From positions 1 to 32,661 of the forward strand of contig JAWOJF010000061.1 in NCBI GenBank assembly GCA_046481785.1: a stretch of DNA of 32,661 nt. The letters run 5' to 3'. Source of the DNA: JAWOJF01 sp046481785 (GTDB taxonomy: Bacteria; Bacteroidota; Ignavibacteria; Ignavibacteriales; Ignavibacteriaceae). The position numbers and the translations under genes are program-made. The notes beneath the pieces were generated by a model that searched no databases, was not told where the DNA came from, and saw nothing but the letters and a program-made list of their open reading frames with translations. This document shows positions 24,273-32,661 of this stretch, piece by piece (position 1 is the first letter of the stretch; the number at the start of each line of letters is the position of its first letter).

Positions 24273-27200
24273 ATGCAATACTTAAAAATTTGGTCCCTTA
24301 TCTTAATATTGCCACTGCTTTTTTTTCGATGCAGTTCAGGTAATTCAGTCTCAATAGAAAGATTTTCACCGGAAGGAGAAGTATCTGCCAATTCAATTTT
24401 TACAATTGAATTTTCAGAAAATCTTGCACCCTCAGATGTAATTGATAAATGGCTGAATGATGAGTTTATTGTATTTGAACCCGCCATAAAGGGTAAATTT
24501 AAATGGACTGCCCGCAATAAATTAATATTTTCTCCCGATTTTCCTCTGCAGCCAATTCAGGCTTATAAGGCTGAAGTAACAGATAAAGTTTTGTTTAAAT
24601 CAGGATTAAGCTCTGATTTTGAAGAATATGAATTTCATACTCCCGATTTTGATGTTACAAGTGTTGAGTTTTTCTGGAACCAGATTCCTTATCAGTCCTA
24701 TAAAATTAGTGTGCAGGCAAATATTCATTTCACCTATCCTGTTCCCCCGGAAAAACTTAAAGAATACCTGGTAGTTAAAAGAGATGGTGGTGAAGTTAAT
24801 AATTATATAATTCATACCGAAAGTCCTTCTGAGGTTATTGCAATAAGCTTCGGAGAAATAAATCAAAAAAAAGAAGAACAGGACTTGTCGGTTACTGTTA
24901 AAGAAGGGCTGATCTCGGCATTAGGTAAGAAGCCTTTACAAAATAACAGGACTTTCGAAGAGGATCTTCCCCCCATTACCGAACTTGCAATTACAGGCGT
25001 ATCATCTGGTTTTGACGGTAGCAACGGTTGGATTCTTGTTAATACAACACAGACTGTTGATGAGCAAAAATTAAAAAACTATATATCAATAAAACCCGGT
25101 AAGCACCTGAATTATTTTGTTAATGAAAATTCTTTCCGGCTTGAAGGAAACTTTACCGATGTTCAATCTGCAGAGTTGATTATAAAAAAAGGATTACCCG
25201 GTTTATTTGGTGGCACTTTACAATTTGAATTTGAACAGGAAGTATCATTTGTAAATTTAAAACCTTCTGTAAATTTTGCAGATAAAAAGGGGATATATCT
25301 TTTAAGGGGTGGATTAAAAAATCTGGAAGTAAATGCTGTAAATGTTCCTTCTGTTGAAGTTGAAGTATCTCAGGTGTTCCAAAATAATATTCTTTACTTC
25401 CTTGACAGGTACAGCTACAGTTATAACGATGATTATTATGACTATGGCAGATCATATTATGTTTCAGATTATGGCAAACATCTTTATACTGAAAAGGTTG
25501 ATCTGAAAAACAGTGAAAACTGGGTTGAAAAGTTTACTGTTAATCTTGATAAAGCTCTTGATCAAAAGTACAGGGGTATTTATGTAGTAAATGTAAGATC
25601 TGAAGAGGAGGGATGGATAAGTGACGGGAAAATTATCTCCTTATCTGACCTTGGGATTATTGCAAAAAAATCTGATGATCAACTGCTTGTTTTTGTAAAC
25701 AGTATTTCTTCTGCTGAACCTGTTGGAGGTGTAGCAGTTAATCTTATTTCATCTAATAACCAGGTATTACTGACGGGTGAAACTAACGGAGACGGAGCAG
25801 TAACCTTTACTGATATAAAAGGCAAAATTAATGACTTCAGGCCTGAATTAATAACGGTTGAAAAAGGAGATGATTTTAATTATCTCGCCCTTGGCCAGAC
25901 ATATATTGAAACCTCGCGGTTTGATGTCGGCGGCAATTATAACTATTCTTCTCAATTTACCACATTCATTTATTCAGAACGTAATTTATACAGACCCGGG
26001 AATAAAGTAAATCTTAATGCAATTATAAGAAATGATGAGTTAGGAATTGAAAAAGATATTGCGGTTTTAATAAAAATAATTACACCTTCGGGTAAAACAT
26101 TTGGGGAATACAAAAAAACATTGAATAAAGAAGGCTCACTTGAGTTATCGTTAGATATACCAACTTATGCACAAACAGGAGAATATGCCGCAGAGTTTTA
26201 TTCCGGCCCGGATCAGATCATAGGTTCTTACAGGTTCAGTGTAGAAGAATTTTTACCCGATAAAATAAGAGTAAATCTGAAGGAAAGTAAAAAAACGGCT
26301 TACCCGGGGGATATTGTTTCAGTAAATATAGATGCAGAGTTTTTATATGGTGCTAAAGCATCAGGATTAAAATACCAGGCTGAATCTCAATACAAACATA
26401 AGCCTTATCAAAGTAAAAATTACCCGGCATTCGATTTTTCAAATTCATCTACAACAAATACAGATGCCGAAAGTAATTTTATTGATGGTGTACTGGATGA
26501 TAACGGTAATGCAGCTATAACAGATACAATCCCACCTGATATTACAGGGGGTGGAATAATTGAAAATAATATTTACGTAAGTGTATTTGATCTTACCGGA
26601 AGAACTGTAAACAGGTATGCTTCAATAGACATATTTCCCAAAAAGTACTTTATAGGTATAAATGCTCCGGGATATTATTTCGGAACTAATGAAAAGTTGT
26701 CTTTTAAACTTGTTGCCGTAAATGAAAAAGATGCTGTTGTAAATAATTTTAGAGCGAAAGCAGCATTGGTCAGGTATGAATGGCATACAGTGTTAAAGAA
26801 AGATTATTCCAACAGATATTATTATGCTTCAGAAGAAAAGGAAATTAAAGAATGGGAAAAAAATACTGATCTATCCGGCGGGATAAAAGATTTTTCTTTC
26901 TCTGTTTCTCATTCAGGTAAATACCAGCTTAGGATTTATAAAGAGGGGAGCGAAGATTACCAGGCGAAATCATTTTATGCATACGGATGGGGAGCATCAA
27001 CAGCTTCATCATTTCAGGTTGATAAAGAAGGAAGAGTTGAAATTGTAGCTGATAAAAAATCATATGAGCCGGGAGAAGAAGCAAAACTCCTGTTCACTGC
27101 TCCATTCAGCGGTAAGATGCTGCTAACAATTGAAAGAAACAACGTATATGAATATGAATACATAGATATAGATTCAAAATCAGCAGAAGTAAAAATTGAT

Positions 27201-29663
27201 CTGCCCGAAAAGTACATGCCTAATGTTTATGTGTCTGCAACTCTGTTTAAAAAACATAATACTGATAATTCTACGCCGTTTTTAGTCGGCCATGGTTTTA
27301 TTTCTATTAGTGTAGAGAAAAAGAAAAATCATCTTCCTGTTACAATTACTGCTCCATCAAAAATAAAACCAGATACCAAGCAGGTAATAACTGTTAAAAC
27401 AGTCCCGGAGAAAGATGTTTATATTACTCTTGCCGCAGTTGATGAAGGTATTCTTCAAATTAAAAATTATGTAACCCCTGATCCTTATGCATATATGTAT
27501 GGCAAACGCGGATTGAATGTGAGCAGCTATGATTTATATAAATTGCTTCTCCCTGAGATTGTATCGCGGAGTTCATCACCGGGCGGTGATGCAGCGGAAG
27601 AATTGCGCGAACTTGGCAAGAGAACAAACCCCGTTACAACTAAAAGGGTTAAACTTCTTTCCTATTTTAGCGGCATAAAAAAATCTGATGGAAATGGTAT
27701 TGTAAAAATTAATCTGGATATACCCCGGTTTAACGGCGATATAAGGTTAATGGCAGTTGCGTATACGGGACAAAGATTCGGCAACGGTGAAGCCCATATG
27801 AAAGTTATGGATGACTTAATAATAGAACCGGAAATGCCCAGGTTCCTCTCAATAAATGATTCACTTGTTTCTACTGTAACTCTTGTTAATACAACCTCTG
27901 CAAAAAAGAATGTTTCACTTAGTGCTGCATCACAGGGGCCTCTGAACATTATTTCCCCAAAATCAGTAAAAGTCTCGGTTCCGCCAAACTCAACAAAATC
28001 GGTTAACTTTGCAATTAAATCATATAAAGAAACCGGCAAAGGCAAAATAGTTTTTGAAACAAGCGGTGATGTAAAAGTAAAAGAAGAAATTGAAATTGGT
28101 GTAAGGCCAATATCCCCGTTGTTCGTGGAAAGCGGTTCCGGAAATATTAAGGCGGGAAGTGAAATAAAAGTTGAAATACCTTCAGATTATATGAAAGGGA
28201 CACAGAATACTACTTTAACAATAAGCAAATTTCCCGCAGTAAAACTTGCAAAACATCTTAAATATCTTGTTGGTTATCCGCATGGATGTATAGAACAAAC
28301 CGTATCAAAATTATTCCCGCAGATTTATTTTGAGGAACTTGCCAAACTGGTTGCTCCGGAATTATACAGAACAAACAACCCTGTTTATTATGTTAAAGAG
28401 GGGATAAGTAAAATTGAATCGATGCAGTTATATGATGGTTCAATGGCTTACTGGCAGGGAGGAGATTATCCTAGCTGGTGGGGAAGCGTATATGCAGCTC
28501 ACTTCTTACTTGAAGCAAGAAGAGCCGGTTTTGCAGTTTCAGAAAATGTATTGAAAAAACTCCTTTCATTTATTGAAAAGAAATCCCGTGAAGGAGGAAC
28601 ATATCAGTATGCGACATACAGGAATAACAGCCGGCTTGTAACTCAAATTGCTTATAAAGAAATAATATACGGCCTTTATGTTCTTGCACTTGGAAAAAGA
28701 GCTGATATATCTACTATGAATTATTATAAGGCCCGCCCTCATTTATTGTCTGCTGATACCAGGTACCTGCTCGCCGGAGCTTTTGCATTATCAGGTAAAT
28801 GGAATACTTATTATGAAGTTGTACCCGCAAAATTTACTGCTGAAAAAACAGACAAAAAAACCGGCGGTAATTTTGATTCAGAGGTAAGGACAAATGCAAT
28901 TATGCTGAATGTTCTGCTTGAGGTTCAGCCTTCAAATCCGCAAATACCTTATATGATCAAACATGTCTCTAAACTGGTTGACAACATTTATTCAACCCAG
29001 GAGAGGTCATTCGCATTTCTGGCTCTCGGTAAAGCGGCAGCAATAAATGCGGATAACGATATGAAAGTTGATATCATTGTAAAAGATAAAAAGATAGGGC
29101 TATTTAATAATTCCGATATTACAATTACCGGTAATGAAATAAATTCAGGAAATATAATCCTAAAATCTTCAGGAAAAGGGGAAGTATATTATTTCTGGAA
29201 TACTGAAGGAATTAAAACAAGCAGCAAACTGAAGGAGGAAGATTCATTCATACAGGTAAGGAGGCATTATTATGACTACAGAACAGGTGTTGAGATAAAC
29301 AATAATTTTACACAGGGACAATTAATTGTGTGTAAAATATCATTATTGGCTTTTAATGAGTCCGTAGAAAATGTAGTTATAACCGATCTGCTCCCATCCT
29401 GTTTTGAAATCGAAAACCCGCGGCTGTCAACATCAACCGAGTTGAGGTGGAAGAGTGATAATCCCGTTGCGGTACAGAACCTTGATATACGGGATGACAG
29501 GCTTATTCTTTTTACCGGGGCAACTAATGTTACAAGAGAATACTACTATATGCTTAGAGTAGTAAATAAAGGCAAATTCCAGCTTCCTGTTATTGGCGCT
29601 GAAGCTATGTATGCACCTGAATTTCATTCATACAATGGCGCTGATATTATAAGAGTTAATTAA
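24273..29663 (+). CDS. Bacterial alpha-2-macroglobulin family lipoprotein
   Basis: 1796 residues, as for large bacterial A2Ms. Residues 1-20 form a probable lipoprotein signal (LLFFRC, cysteine C20; the -1 Arg is unusual for a lipobox). Then come Ig-like macroglobulin domains, the MG2 signature YLYRPGNKVNLNAIIRN-like segment (RNLYRPGNKV, about 570), a bait/alpha-2-macroglobulin core with FSGIKKSDGNGIVKINLDIPRFNGDIRLMAVAYT (about 1130-1165), and the thioester motif C1339-I-E-Q1342 within YPHGCIEQT, followed by an alpha-alpha toroid (QLYDGSMAYWQGGDYPSWWGSVYAAHFLLEA). The protein is thought to trap attacking proteases covalently in the periplasm. GGGAG precedes ATG 24273. Its TAA abuts the pbpC ATG, matching the known yfhM-pbpC pairing. 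Confidence 0.95.
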   Translation: MQYLKIWSLILILPLLFFRCSSGNSVSIERFSPEGEVSANSIFTIEFSENLAPSDVIDKWLNDEFIVFEPAIKGKFKWTARNKLIFSPDFPLQPIQAYKAEVTDKVLFKSGLSSDFEEYEFHTPDFDVTSVEFFWNQIPYQSYKISVQANIHFTYPVPPEKLKEYLVVKRDGGEVNNYIIHTESPSEVIAISFGEINQKKEEQDLSVTVKEGLISALGKKPLQNNRTFEEDLPPITELAITGVSSGFDGSNGWILVNTTQTVDEQKLKNYISIKPGKHLNYFVNENSFRLEGNFTDVQSAELIIKKGLPGLFGGTLQFEFEQEVSFVNLKPSVNFADKKGIYLLRGGLKNLEVNAVNVPSVEVEVSQVFQNNILYFLDRYSYSYNDDYYDYGRSYYVSDYGKHLYTEKVDLKNSENWVEKFTVNLDKALDQKYRGIYVVNVRSEEEGWISDGKIISLSDLGIIAKKSDDQLLVFVNSISSAEPVGGVAVNLISSNNQVLLTGETNGDGAVTFTDIKGKINDFRPELITVEKGDDFNYLALGQTYIETSRFDVGGNYNYSSQFTTFIYSERNLYRPGNKVNLNAIIRNDELGIEKDIAVLIKIITPSGKTFGEYKKTLNKEGSLELSLDIPTYAQTGEYAAEFYSGPDQIIGSYRFSVEEFLPDKIRVNLKESKKTAYPGDIVSVNIDAEFLYGAKASGLKYQAESQYKHKPYQSKNYPAFDFSNSSTTNTDAESNFIDGVLDDNGNAAITDTIPPDITGGGIIENNIYVSVFDLTGRTVNRYASIDIFPKKYFIGINAPGYYFGTNEKLSFKLVAVNEKDAVVNNFRAKAALVRYEWHTVLKKDYSNRYYYASEEKEIKEWEKNTDLSGGIKDFSFSVSHSGKYQLRIYKEGSEDYQAKSFYAYGWGASTASSFQVDKEGRVEIVADKKSYEPGEEAKLLFTAPFSGKMLLTIERNNVYEYEYIDIDSKSAEVKIDLPEKYMPNVYVSATLFKKHNTDNSTPFLVGHGFISISVEKKKNHLPVTITAPSKIKPDTKQVITVKTVPEKDVYITLAAVDEGILQIKNYVTPDPYAYMYGKRGLNVSSYDLYKLLLPEIVSRSSSPGGDAAEELRELGKRTNPVTTKRVKLLSYFSGIKKSDGNGIVKINLDIPRFNGDIRLMAVAYTGQRFGNGEAHMKVMDDLIIEPEMPRFLSINDSLVSTVTLVNTTSAKKNVSLSAASQGPLNIISPKSVKVSVPPNSTKSVNFAIKSYKETGKGKIVFETSGDVKVKEEIEIGVRPISPLFVESGSGNIKAGSEIKVEIPSDYMKGTQNTTLTISKFPAVKLAKHLKYLVGYPHGCIEQTVSKLFPQIYFEELAKLVAPELYRTNNPVYYVKEGISKIESMQLYDGSMAYWQGGDYPSWWGSVYAAHFLLEARRAGFAVSENVLKKLLSFIEKKSREGGTYQYATYRNNSRLVTQIAYKEIIYGLYVLALGKRADISTMNYYKARPHLLSADTRYLLAGAFALSGKWNTYYEVVPAKFTAEKTDKKTGGNFDSEVRTNAIMLNVLLEVQPSNPQIPYMIKHVSKLVDNIYSTQERSFAFLALGKAAAINADNDMKVDIIVKDKKIGLFNNSDITITGNEINSGNIILKSSGKGEVYYFWNTEGIKTSSKLKEEDSFIQVRRHYYDYRTGVEINNNFTQGQLIVCKISLLAFNESVENVVITDLLPSCFEIENPRLSTSTELRWKSDNPVAVQNLDIRDDRLILFTGATNVTREYYYMLRVVNKGKFQLPVIGAEAMYAPEFHSYNGADIIRVN

Positions 29664-31976
29664 ATGTTTGATCCTATAAAAAATATCATGAGAAAAAGGT
29701 ATGTAAAAATTATCATTGCCTTTTTCTCTTTGATTGTAATTTTTAATTTTATATTCCCTCTGCCGGATATGAAATCATATTCAAAGGTTATATATTCTAA
29801 GGAGGGAACCCTTTTAACTGCCTATCTATCTGATGATGATAAATGGAGAATGAAAACCTCCATCGATGAAGTATCACCGGAATTAAAAAAAGCTATAATT
29901 GAAAAAGAAGATAAGTGGTTTTACTGGCATCCGGGTATAAACCCTGTTTCTATTGTTAGAGCGCTGTTTCAAAATATAACCAGCGGGGAAAGAATATCCG
30001 GTGCATCTACTATAACCATGCAGGCGGCAAGATTACTTGAACCAAAAGAGAGAAACTATTTTAATAAAATATTGGAATTGTTTAGGGCAGTTCAGCTTGA
30101 AATTTATTACTCAAAGGAGGAAATACTCGGGATTTATTTAAGTCATCTTCCTTACGGCGGAAATATTGAAGGGGTAAAATCTGCGGCATATCTTTATTTT
30201 AATACCCATCCTTCTAAATTGAGTCTTGCACAGGCTATTACCCTGGCAGTTATACCAAATAATCCCAATAAACTCCGCATAGATAGAGGGGCTGAACATG
30301 TTGTTACTGCAAGAAATAAGTTATTAAAGAAATTTATCAGCAGTAAGATATTTTTAGCAGAAGATATTAAAGATGCTTTAACAGAGCCGTTAAAACCAAA
30401 CAGGTTTGAAATTCCTTTTATTGCTCCCCATTTCTGTAATTTCCTGAATAAAAATTTTCCCGGCGATGAAATAAAAACATACCTTAGTTTACCTCTCCAG
30501 GTGAAACTGGAAAACCTGTTATGGAACCATGTTCAGAGAGTTTATGGAAAAGGAGTAACCAATGGCGCAGTAATAGTAATTGATAATAAAACTAATGCCG
30601 TTGCCGGTTACTGCGGTTCCTCGGATTTCTATAATGTTCAGGCATCCGGACAGGTTGACGGAGTTCGTAGTATCAGGTCCCCCGGTTCTGCACTTAAACC
30701 GTTTCTTTATGCAGAAGCTTTTAATTCAGGTAATTTTACCCCTAAAATGAAACTGCTGGATATTCCAACAGATTTTGGTGGTTATAATCCGGAAAATTTT
30801 GATTTAAAGTTTAACGGTGATGTAACTGTTGAATATGCCCTTCTTAATTCTCTTAACATTCCTGCTGTCAGATTGCTCAGGGATGTTGGTATAAAAGAAT
30901 TTGAATCTTTGCTTATCGGCGGGGGAATGACAAGGATAGAGAAAGACAAAAATAAATTAGGACTTTCAATTATCCTTGGCGGATGCGGGGTTACACTTGA
31001 ACAGCTTACAAAGCTATATACTGCTTTTCCCGGTAAGGGTGTATTATATGATTTGAAATATGTGCAGAGTGAAAATGATCCCGATATGAGAAGCAAAAAT
31101 CTTTTTTCGGAAGCTTCCGCATACATGATATCTGAAATATTATCTCAAAATATAAGGCCCGATCTGCCTATTGAATATATCCATTCATCAAAGCTGCCGC
31201 TTATAGCCTGGAAAACAGGTACATCTTATGGTAAAAGGGATGCGTGGGCTATAGGTTATAGTCCTAATTATACTGTGGGCGTATGGATGGGAAATTTTGA
31301 CGGGAAAGGATCACCTCATATTATCGGTGCTGAAACTGCCGTTCCGCTTCTTCTTGATATATTTAATACCATTGATTATAACAATACTAACAAGTGGTTT
31401 AATAAACCGGAAAAACTTCATGAGCGTAAAGTTTGTTCTTCAACCGGACTTCTGCCCGGAAAATATTGTACTAACTTTACATCAGATTACTGCATTGATA
31501 AAGTTTCACACGATAAAGTCTGCACATTAAAACAGCAGGTATATACCAATCATAACTGCAGCGTGGAGTATTGTCCCGGCTGTCTGCCCACAGAAGGAAT
31601 TAGAAAAGAAATTTACCCTGTATATGATCCTGAGCTTGAAATGTGGTACCGGGAGAACGGCATAAGCTTTAAAAAACGGCCTGAGCACAACCCGGACTGC
31701 AATACGAGATTAACAAGTACAGGACCTGTTATAACCTCCCCCTCAGAAAACTATGAATACCTTATAGAAGAAAACACTGAAAGTCAGATAATGCTGAGAG
31801 CTGCCTCAATTGAAGGTGCAAGAATACATTACTGGTATATTAATGACAGGTTCTACAAAAAAGTAAAAGCAGATGAGAATGTATTCTTCAAACCTCAAAA
31901 GGGGAAAAATAAAATTACCTGTCTTGATGATATGGGAAGAGATGAGAGTATTTTTATTAATGTTAAATACTACTAA
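29664..31976 (+). CDS. pbpC: Penicillin-binding protein 1C (bifunctional peptidoglycan glycosyltransferase/transpeptidase)
   Basis: 770 residues. A single N-terminal membrane anchor (about 13-33) precedes a GT51 glycosyltransferase with catalytic E82 (EKEDKWFYWHPG) and the GASTITMQAARLL and LPYGGNIEG motifs. The transpeptidase domain has S342-x-x-K345 (SPGSALKPF), S396-x-N398 (NSLNIPAV) and K517TGTS521 (AWKTGTSYG). A cysteine-rich segment (about 590-640) leads to a C-terminal BiPBP_C domain (about 690-770) typical of PBP1C. It acts in the periplasm on lipid II. It begins directly after the A2M stop (TAA then ATG). Pairing with A2M suggests wall repair coupled to protease defence when the envelope is breached. 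Confidence 0.96.
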   Translation: MFDPIKNIMRKRYVKIIIAFFSLIVIFNFIFPLPDMKSYSKVIYSKEGTLLTAYLSDDDKWRMKTSIDEVSPELKKAIIEKEDKWFYWHPGINPVSIVRALFQNITSGERISGASTITMQAARLLEPKERNYFNKILELFRAVQLEIYYSKEEILGIYLSHLPYGGNIEGVKSAAYLYFNTHPSKLSLAQAITLAVIPNNPNKLRIDRGAEHVVTARNKLLKKFISSKIFLAEDIKDALTEPLKPNRFEIPFIAPHFCNFLNKNFPGDEIKTYLSLPLQVKLENLLWNHVQRVYGKGVTNGAVIVIDNKTNAVAGYCGSSDFYNVQASGQVDGVRSIRSPGSALKPFLYAEAFNSGNFTPKMKLLDIPTDFGGYNPENFDLKFNGDVTVEYALLNSLNIPAVRLLRDVGIKEFESLLIGGGMTRIEKDKNKLGLSIILGGCGVTLEQLTKLYTAFPGKGVLYDLKYVQSENDPDMRSKNLFSEASAYMISEILSQNIRPDLPIEYIHSSKLPLIAWKTGTSYGKRDAWAIGYSPNYTVGVWMGNFDGKGSPHIIGAETAVPLLLDIFNTIDYNNTNKWFNKPEKLHERKVCSSTGLLPGKYCTNFTSDYCIDKVSHDKVCTLKQQVYTNHNCSVEYCPGCLPTEGIRKEIYPVYDPELEMWYRENGISFKKRPEHNPDCNTRLTSTGPVITSPSENYEYLIEENTESQIMLRAASIEGARIHYWYINDRFYKKVKADENVFFKPQKGKNKITCLDDMGRDESIFINVKYY

Positions 31977-31984
31977 TTTTTCCT

Positions 31985-32054
31985 AAAGGAGCTAAAACAA
32001 AAAGACATTTTTCAGTTGTAAAAAAAATGAATTCGCTCCAAAGGAGCTGAAACA
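31985..32054. repeat. Direct repeats AAAGGAGCTRAAACA with small hairpin after pbpC
   Basis: A 15-base word occurs at 31985-31999 and 32040-32054 with one difference (A/G). The second copy forms a stem GCTCC (32035-32039)-AAA-GGAGC (32043-32047). A related GGGAGCGACA follows near 32095. These may be part of a dispersed repeat family; the hairpin may also weakly terminate the pbpC transcript. Confidence 0.5.
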
Positions 32055-32175
32055 TTAGTAGAAACTGGTAAAAAGATTTTTTTAAAAGCGCCATGGGAGC
32101 GACACAGATTTTAGCTGCTGATCTTTAGCCGTAAAACATTATTGTCGGCTATGCCAGATACCTGGGGCTTTCCTG

Positions 32176-32364
32176 TTCTCCCCCTTGTCCCGTGGAAAAG
32201 GGGGAGCCTGCCTGACGGCAGTCAGGCTAGAGGGGGTTTAACTGTTAGGGATTTGCAGCCAATGCACCCAGCACGCTGAACCCTGCCTGACCGGCAGGCA
32301 AGCCCTCTTAATTCTCCCCTTACTCACGGAGCAAGAGAGAAAAAAACAGGAAACAAGGGGAGAA
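32176..32364. repeat. About 190-bp intergenic element with inverted ends and internal palindromes
   Basis: TTCTCCCCCTTGT (32176-32188) at the left and its inverted near-copy ACAAGGGGAGAA (32353-32364) at the right bound the element. Inside lie CTCCCCCTT...AAGGGGGAG (about 32178-32206), a stem GCCTGAC (32210-32216)-GGCA-GTCAGGC (32221-32227), and TGCCTG (32284-32289)/CAGGCA (32295-32300). It contains no open frame. The layout resembles a miniature inverted-repeat element or a nested palindromic repeat. Confidence 0.6.
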
Positions 32365-32441
32365 AAATAACAACAGAATGAAAAGAAATTTTTATTGTGA
32401 AAAGCTGAGTTCTGAATGCGGTAATGGGATATATATCCAGA

Positions 32442-32461
32442 GAACGCCCTAACGGGCGTTC
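32442..32461 (-). terminator. Terminator-like hairpin downstream of pckA
   Basis: GAACGCCC (32442-32449) and GGGCGTTC (32454-32461) form a perfect, GC-rich 8-bp stem with a 4-base loop, 12 bp after the pckA stop on the - strand. The bases after it on that strand (TCTGGATATAT) lack a T-run, so termination strength is uncertain. It may serve both convergent transcripts. Confidence 0.7.
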
Positions 32462-32473
32462 CCTTATCAGCAG

Positions 32474-32661
32474 TTATAACCTTTTGGGTCCTGCGTCAAT
32501 CACTTCCTGCGAGCAGCCTTTTTTGAACAGCTTAAAGTTCTCTACAAACCTTGCAGCAAGTGCATCATATTTCTGCCAGTATTCTTCTTTGTTGCCCCAC
32601 GAGTTGGATGGATCAAGAACATCCTGCGGTACTTCAGGGCAGGTGAGTGGTACTTCAAATC
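32474..32661 (-). CDS. pckA: Phosphoenolpyruvate carboxykinase (ATP), C-terminal end (partial)
   Basis: The last 61 codons of a - strand gene running off the right edge; stop TAA is at 32474-32476. The residues read VPQDVLDPSNSWGNKEEY, then ARFVENFKLF, ending DAGPKRL. This matches the C-terminus of ATP-dependent PEP carboxykinase (VPxxxLxPRxTW, LFxxNFxKF and a terminal AAGPKL-like end). The enzyme makes phosphoenolpyruvate from oxaloacetate (EC 4.1.1.49), the first step of gluconeogenesis. No domain other than this tail can be seen, so active-site residues cannot be checked. Confidence 0.88.
   Translation of the reverse strand, partial: FEVPLTCPEVPQDVLDPSNSWGNKEEYWQKYDALAARFVENFKLFKKGCSQEVIDAGPKRL

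Larger units (their letters stand above)
31977..32473. other. Repeat-filled gap between convergent pbpC and pckA
   Basis: About 500 bp without a gene. Apart from the two repeat blocks listed here, it holds a 12-bp palindrome GGATATATATCC at 32427-32438 and the pckA-side hairpin at 32442-32461. The high density of palindromes and higher GC than its surroundings indicates accumulated repeat elements and not a lost gene. Confidence 0.6.

Noticed and set aside
24606..29627. Several antisense open frames inside the A2M gene
   Set aside because: They are shadows on the opposite strand of a long, motif-supported gene and show no family features.

Overview
The window is AT-rich DNA from a Gram-negative bacterium. 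It encodes a TonB-dependent receptor, a lipoprotein-type alpha-2-macroglobulin and a penicillin-binding protein 1C, and several genes have clear Shine-Dalgarno sequences. Gene style, protein families and intergenic palindromic repeats suggest the Bacteroidota/Ignavibacteria side of the tree. That placement is inference from general familiarity; nothing here (no rRNA, no marker tree) proves it. I saw no tRNA, rRNA, CRISPR array, insertion sequence or phage gene.

Region 1 (about 1-8960, all + strand). After the last 25 codons of an unidentified gene and a 21-bp tandem repeat with an inverted arm comes an aerobic tyrosine catabolism operon. It holds an Lrp/AsnC regulator, 4-hydroxyphenylpyruvate dioxygenase, homogentisate 1,2-dioxygenase, a HisC-type aminotransferase with a disrupted 5' end, fumarylacetoacetate hydrolase, a flavin-reductase-family protein with an extra C-terminal domain, and acetoacetyl-CoA synthetase. 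Together these would take tyrosine to fumarate and acetoacetyl-CoA. The only step with no recognisable enzyme is maleylacetoacetate isomerisation. A small STAS protein closes the run behind two palindromic hairpins.

Region 2 (about 9180-16020, - strand). A Rv2258c-like methyltransferase overlaps a tiny two- to three-helix membrane protein by ATGA, followed by a GNAT acetyltransferase. Upstream lie a small exported HEAT-like protein, a large LAL/MalT-type AAA-TPR-LuxR regulator and an EamA transporter. The gap between the HEAT-like gene and the regulator carries three TTACCGTA boxes spaced exactly 22 bp apart.

Region 3 (about 15100-20470, - strand). A redox/metal-flavoured run: DUF134 DNA-binding protein and a His-rich NifX/NifB-family protein (overlapping, behind a perfect 14-bp palindrome), then an archaeal-type 1-Cys-like peroxiredoxin, an exported DsrE-family protein with a CPSC motif, a TonB-dependent receptor 7 bp further on, and the EamA transporter.

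Region 4 (20600-31980). An orphan hybrid histidine kinase (four PAS, HisKA, HATPase, two receivers) on the - strand is divergent from an alpha-2-macroglobulin/pbpC operon on the + strand. 

Region 5 (31980-32661). About 500 bp of repeats and hairpins, including a roughly 190-bp element with inverted ends, separate pbpC from the convergent 3' end of pckA (ATP-type PEP carboxykinase). The strongest candidates for follow-up are the tyrosine operon with its unexplained flavoprotein and broken aminotransferase, the 22-bp-phased operator array, and the DsrE-TonB receptor pair.
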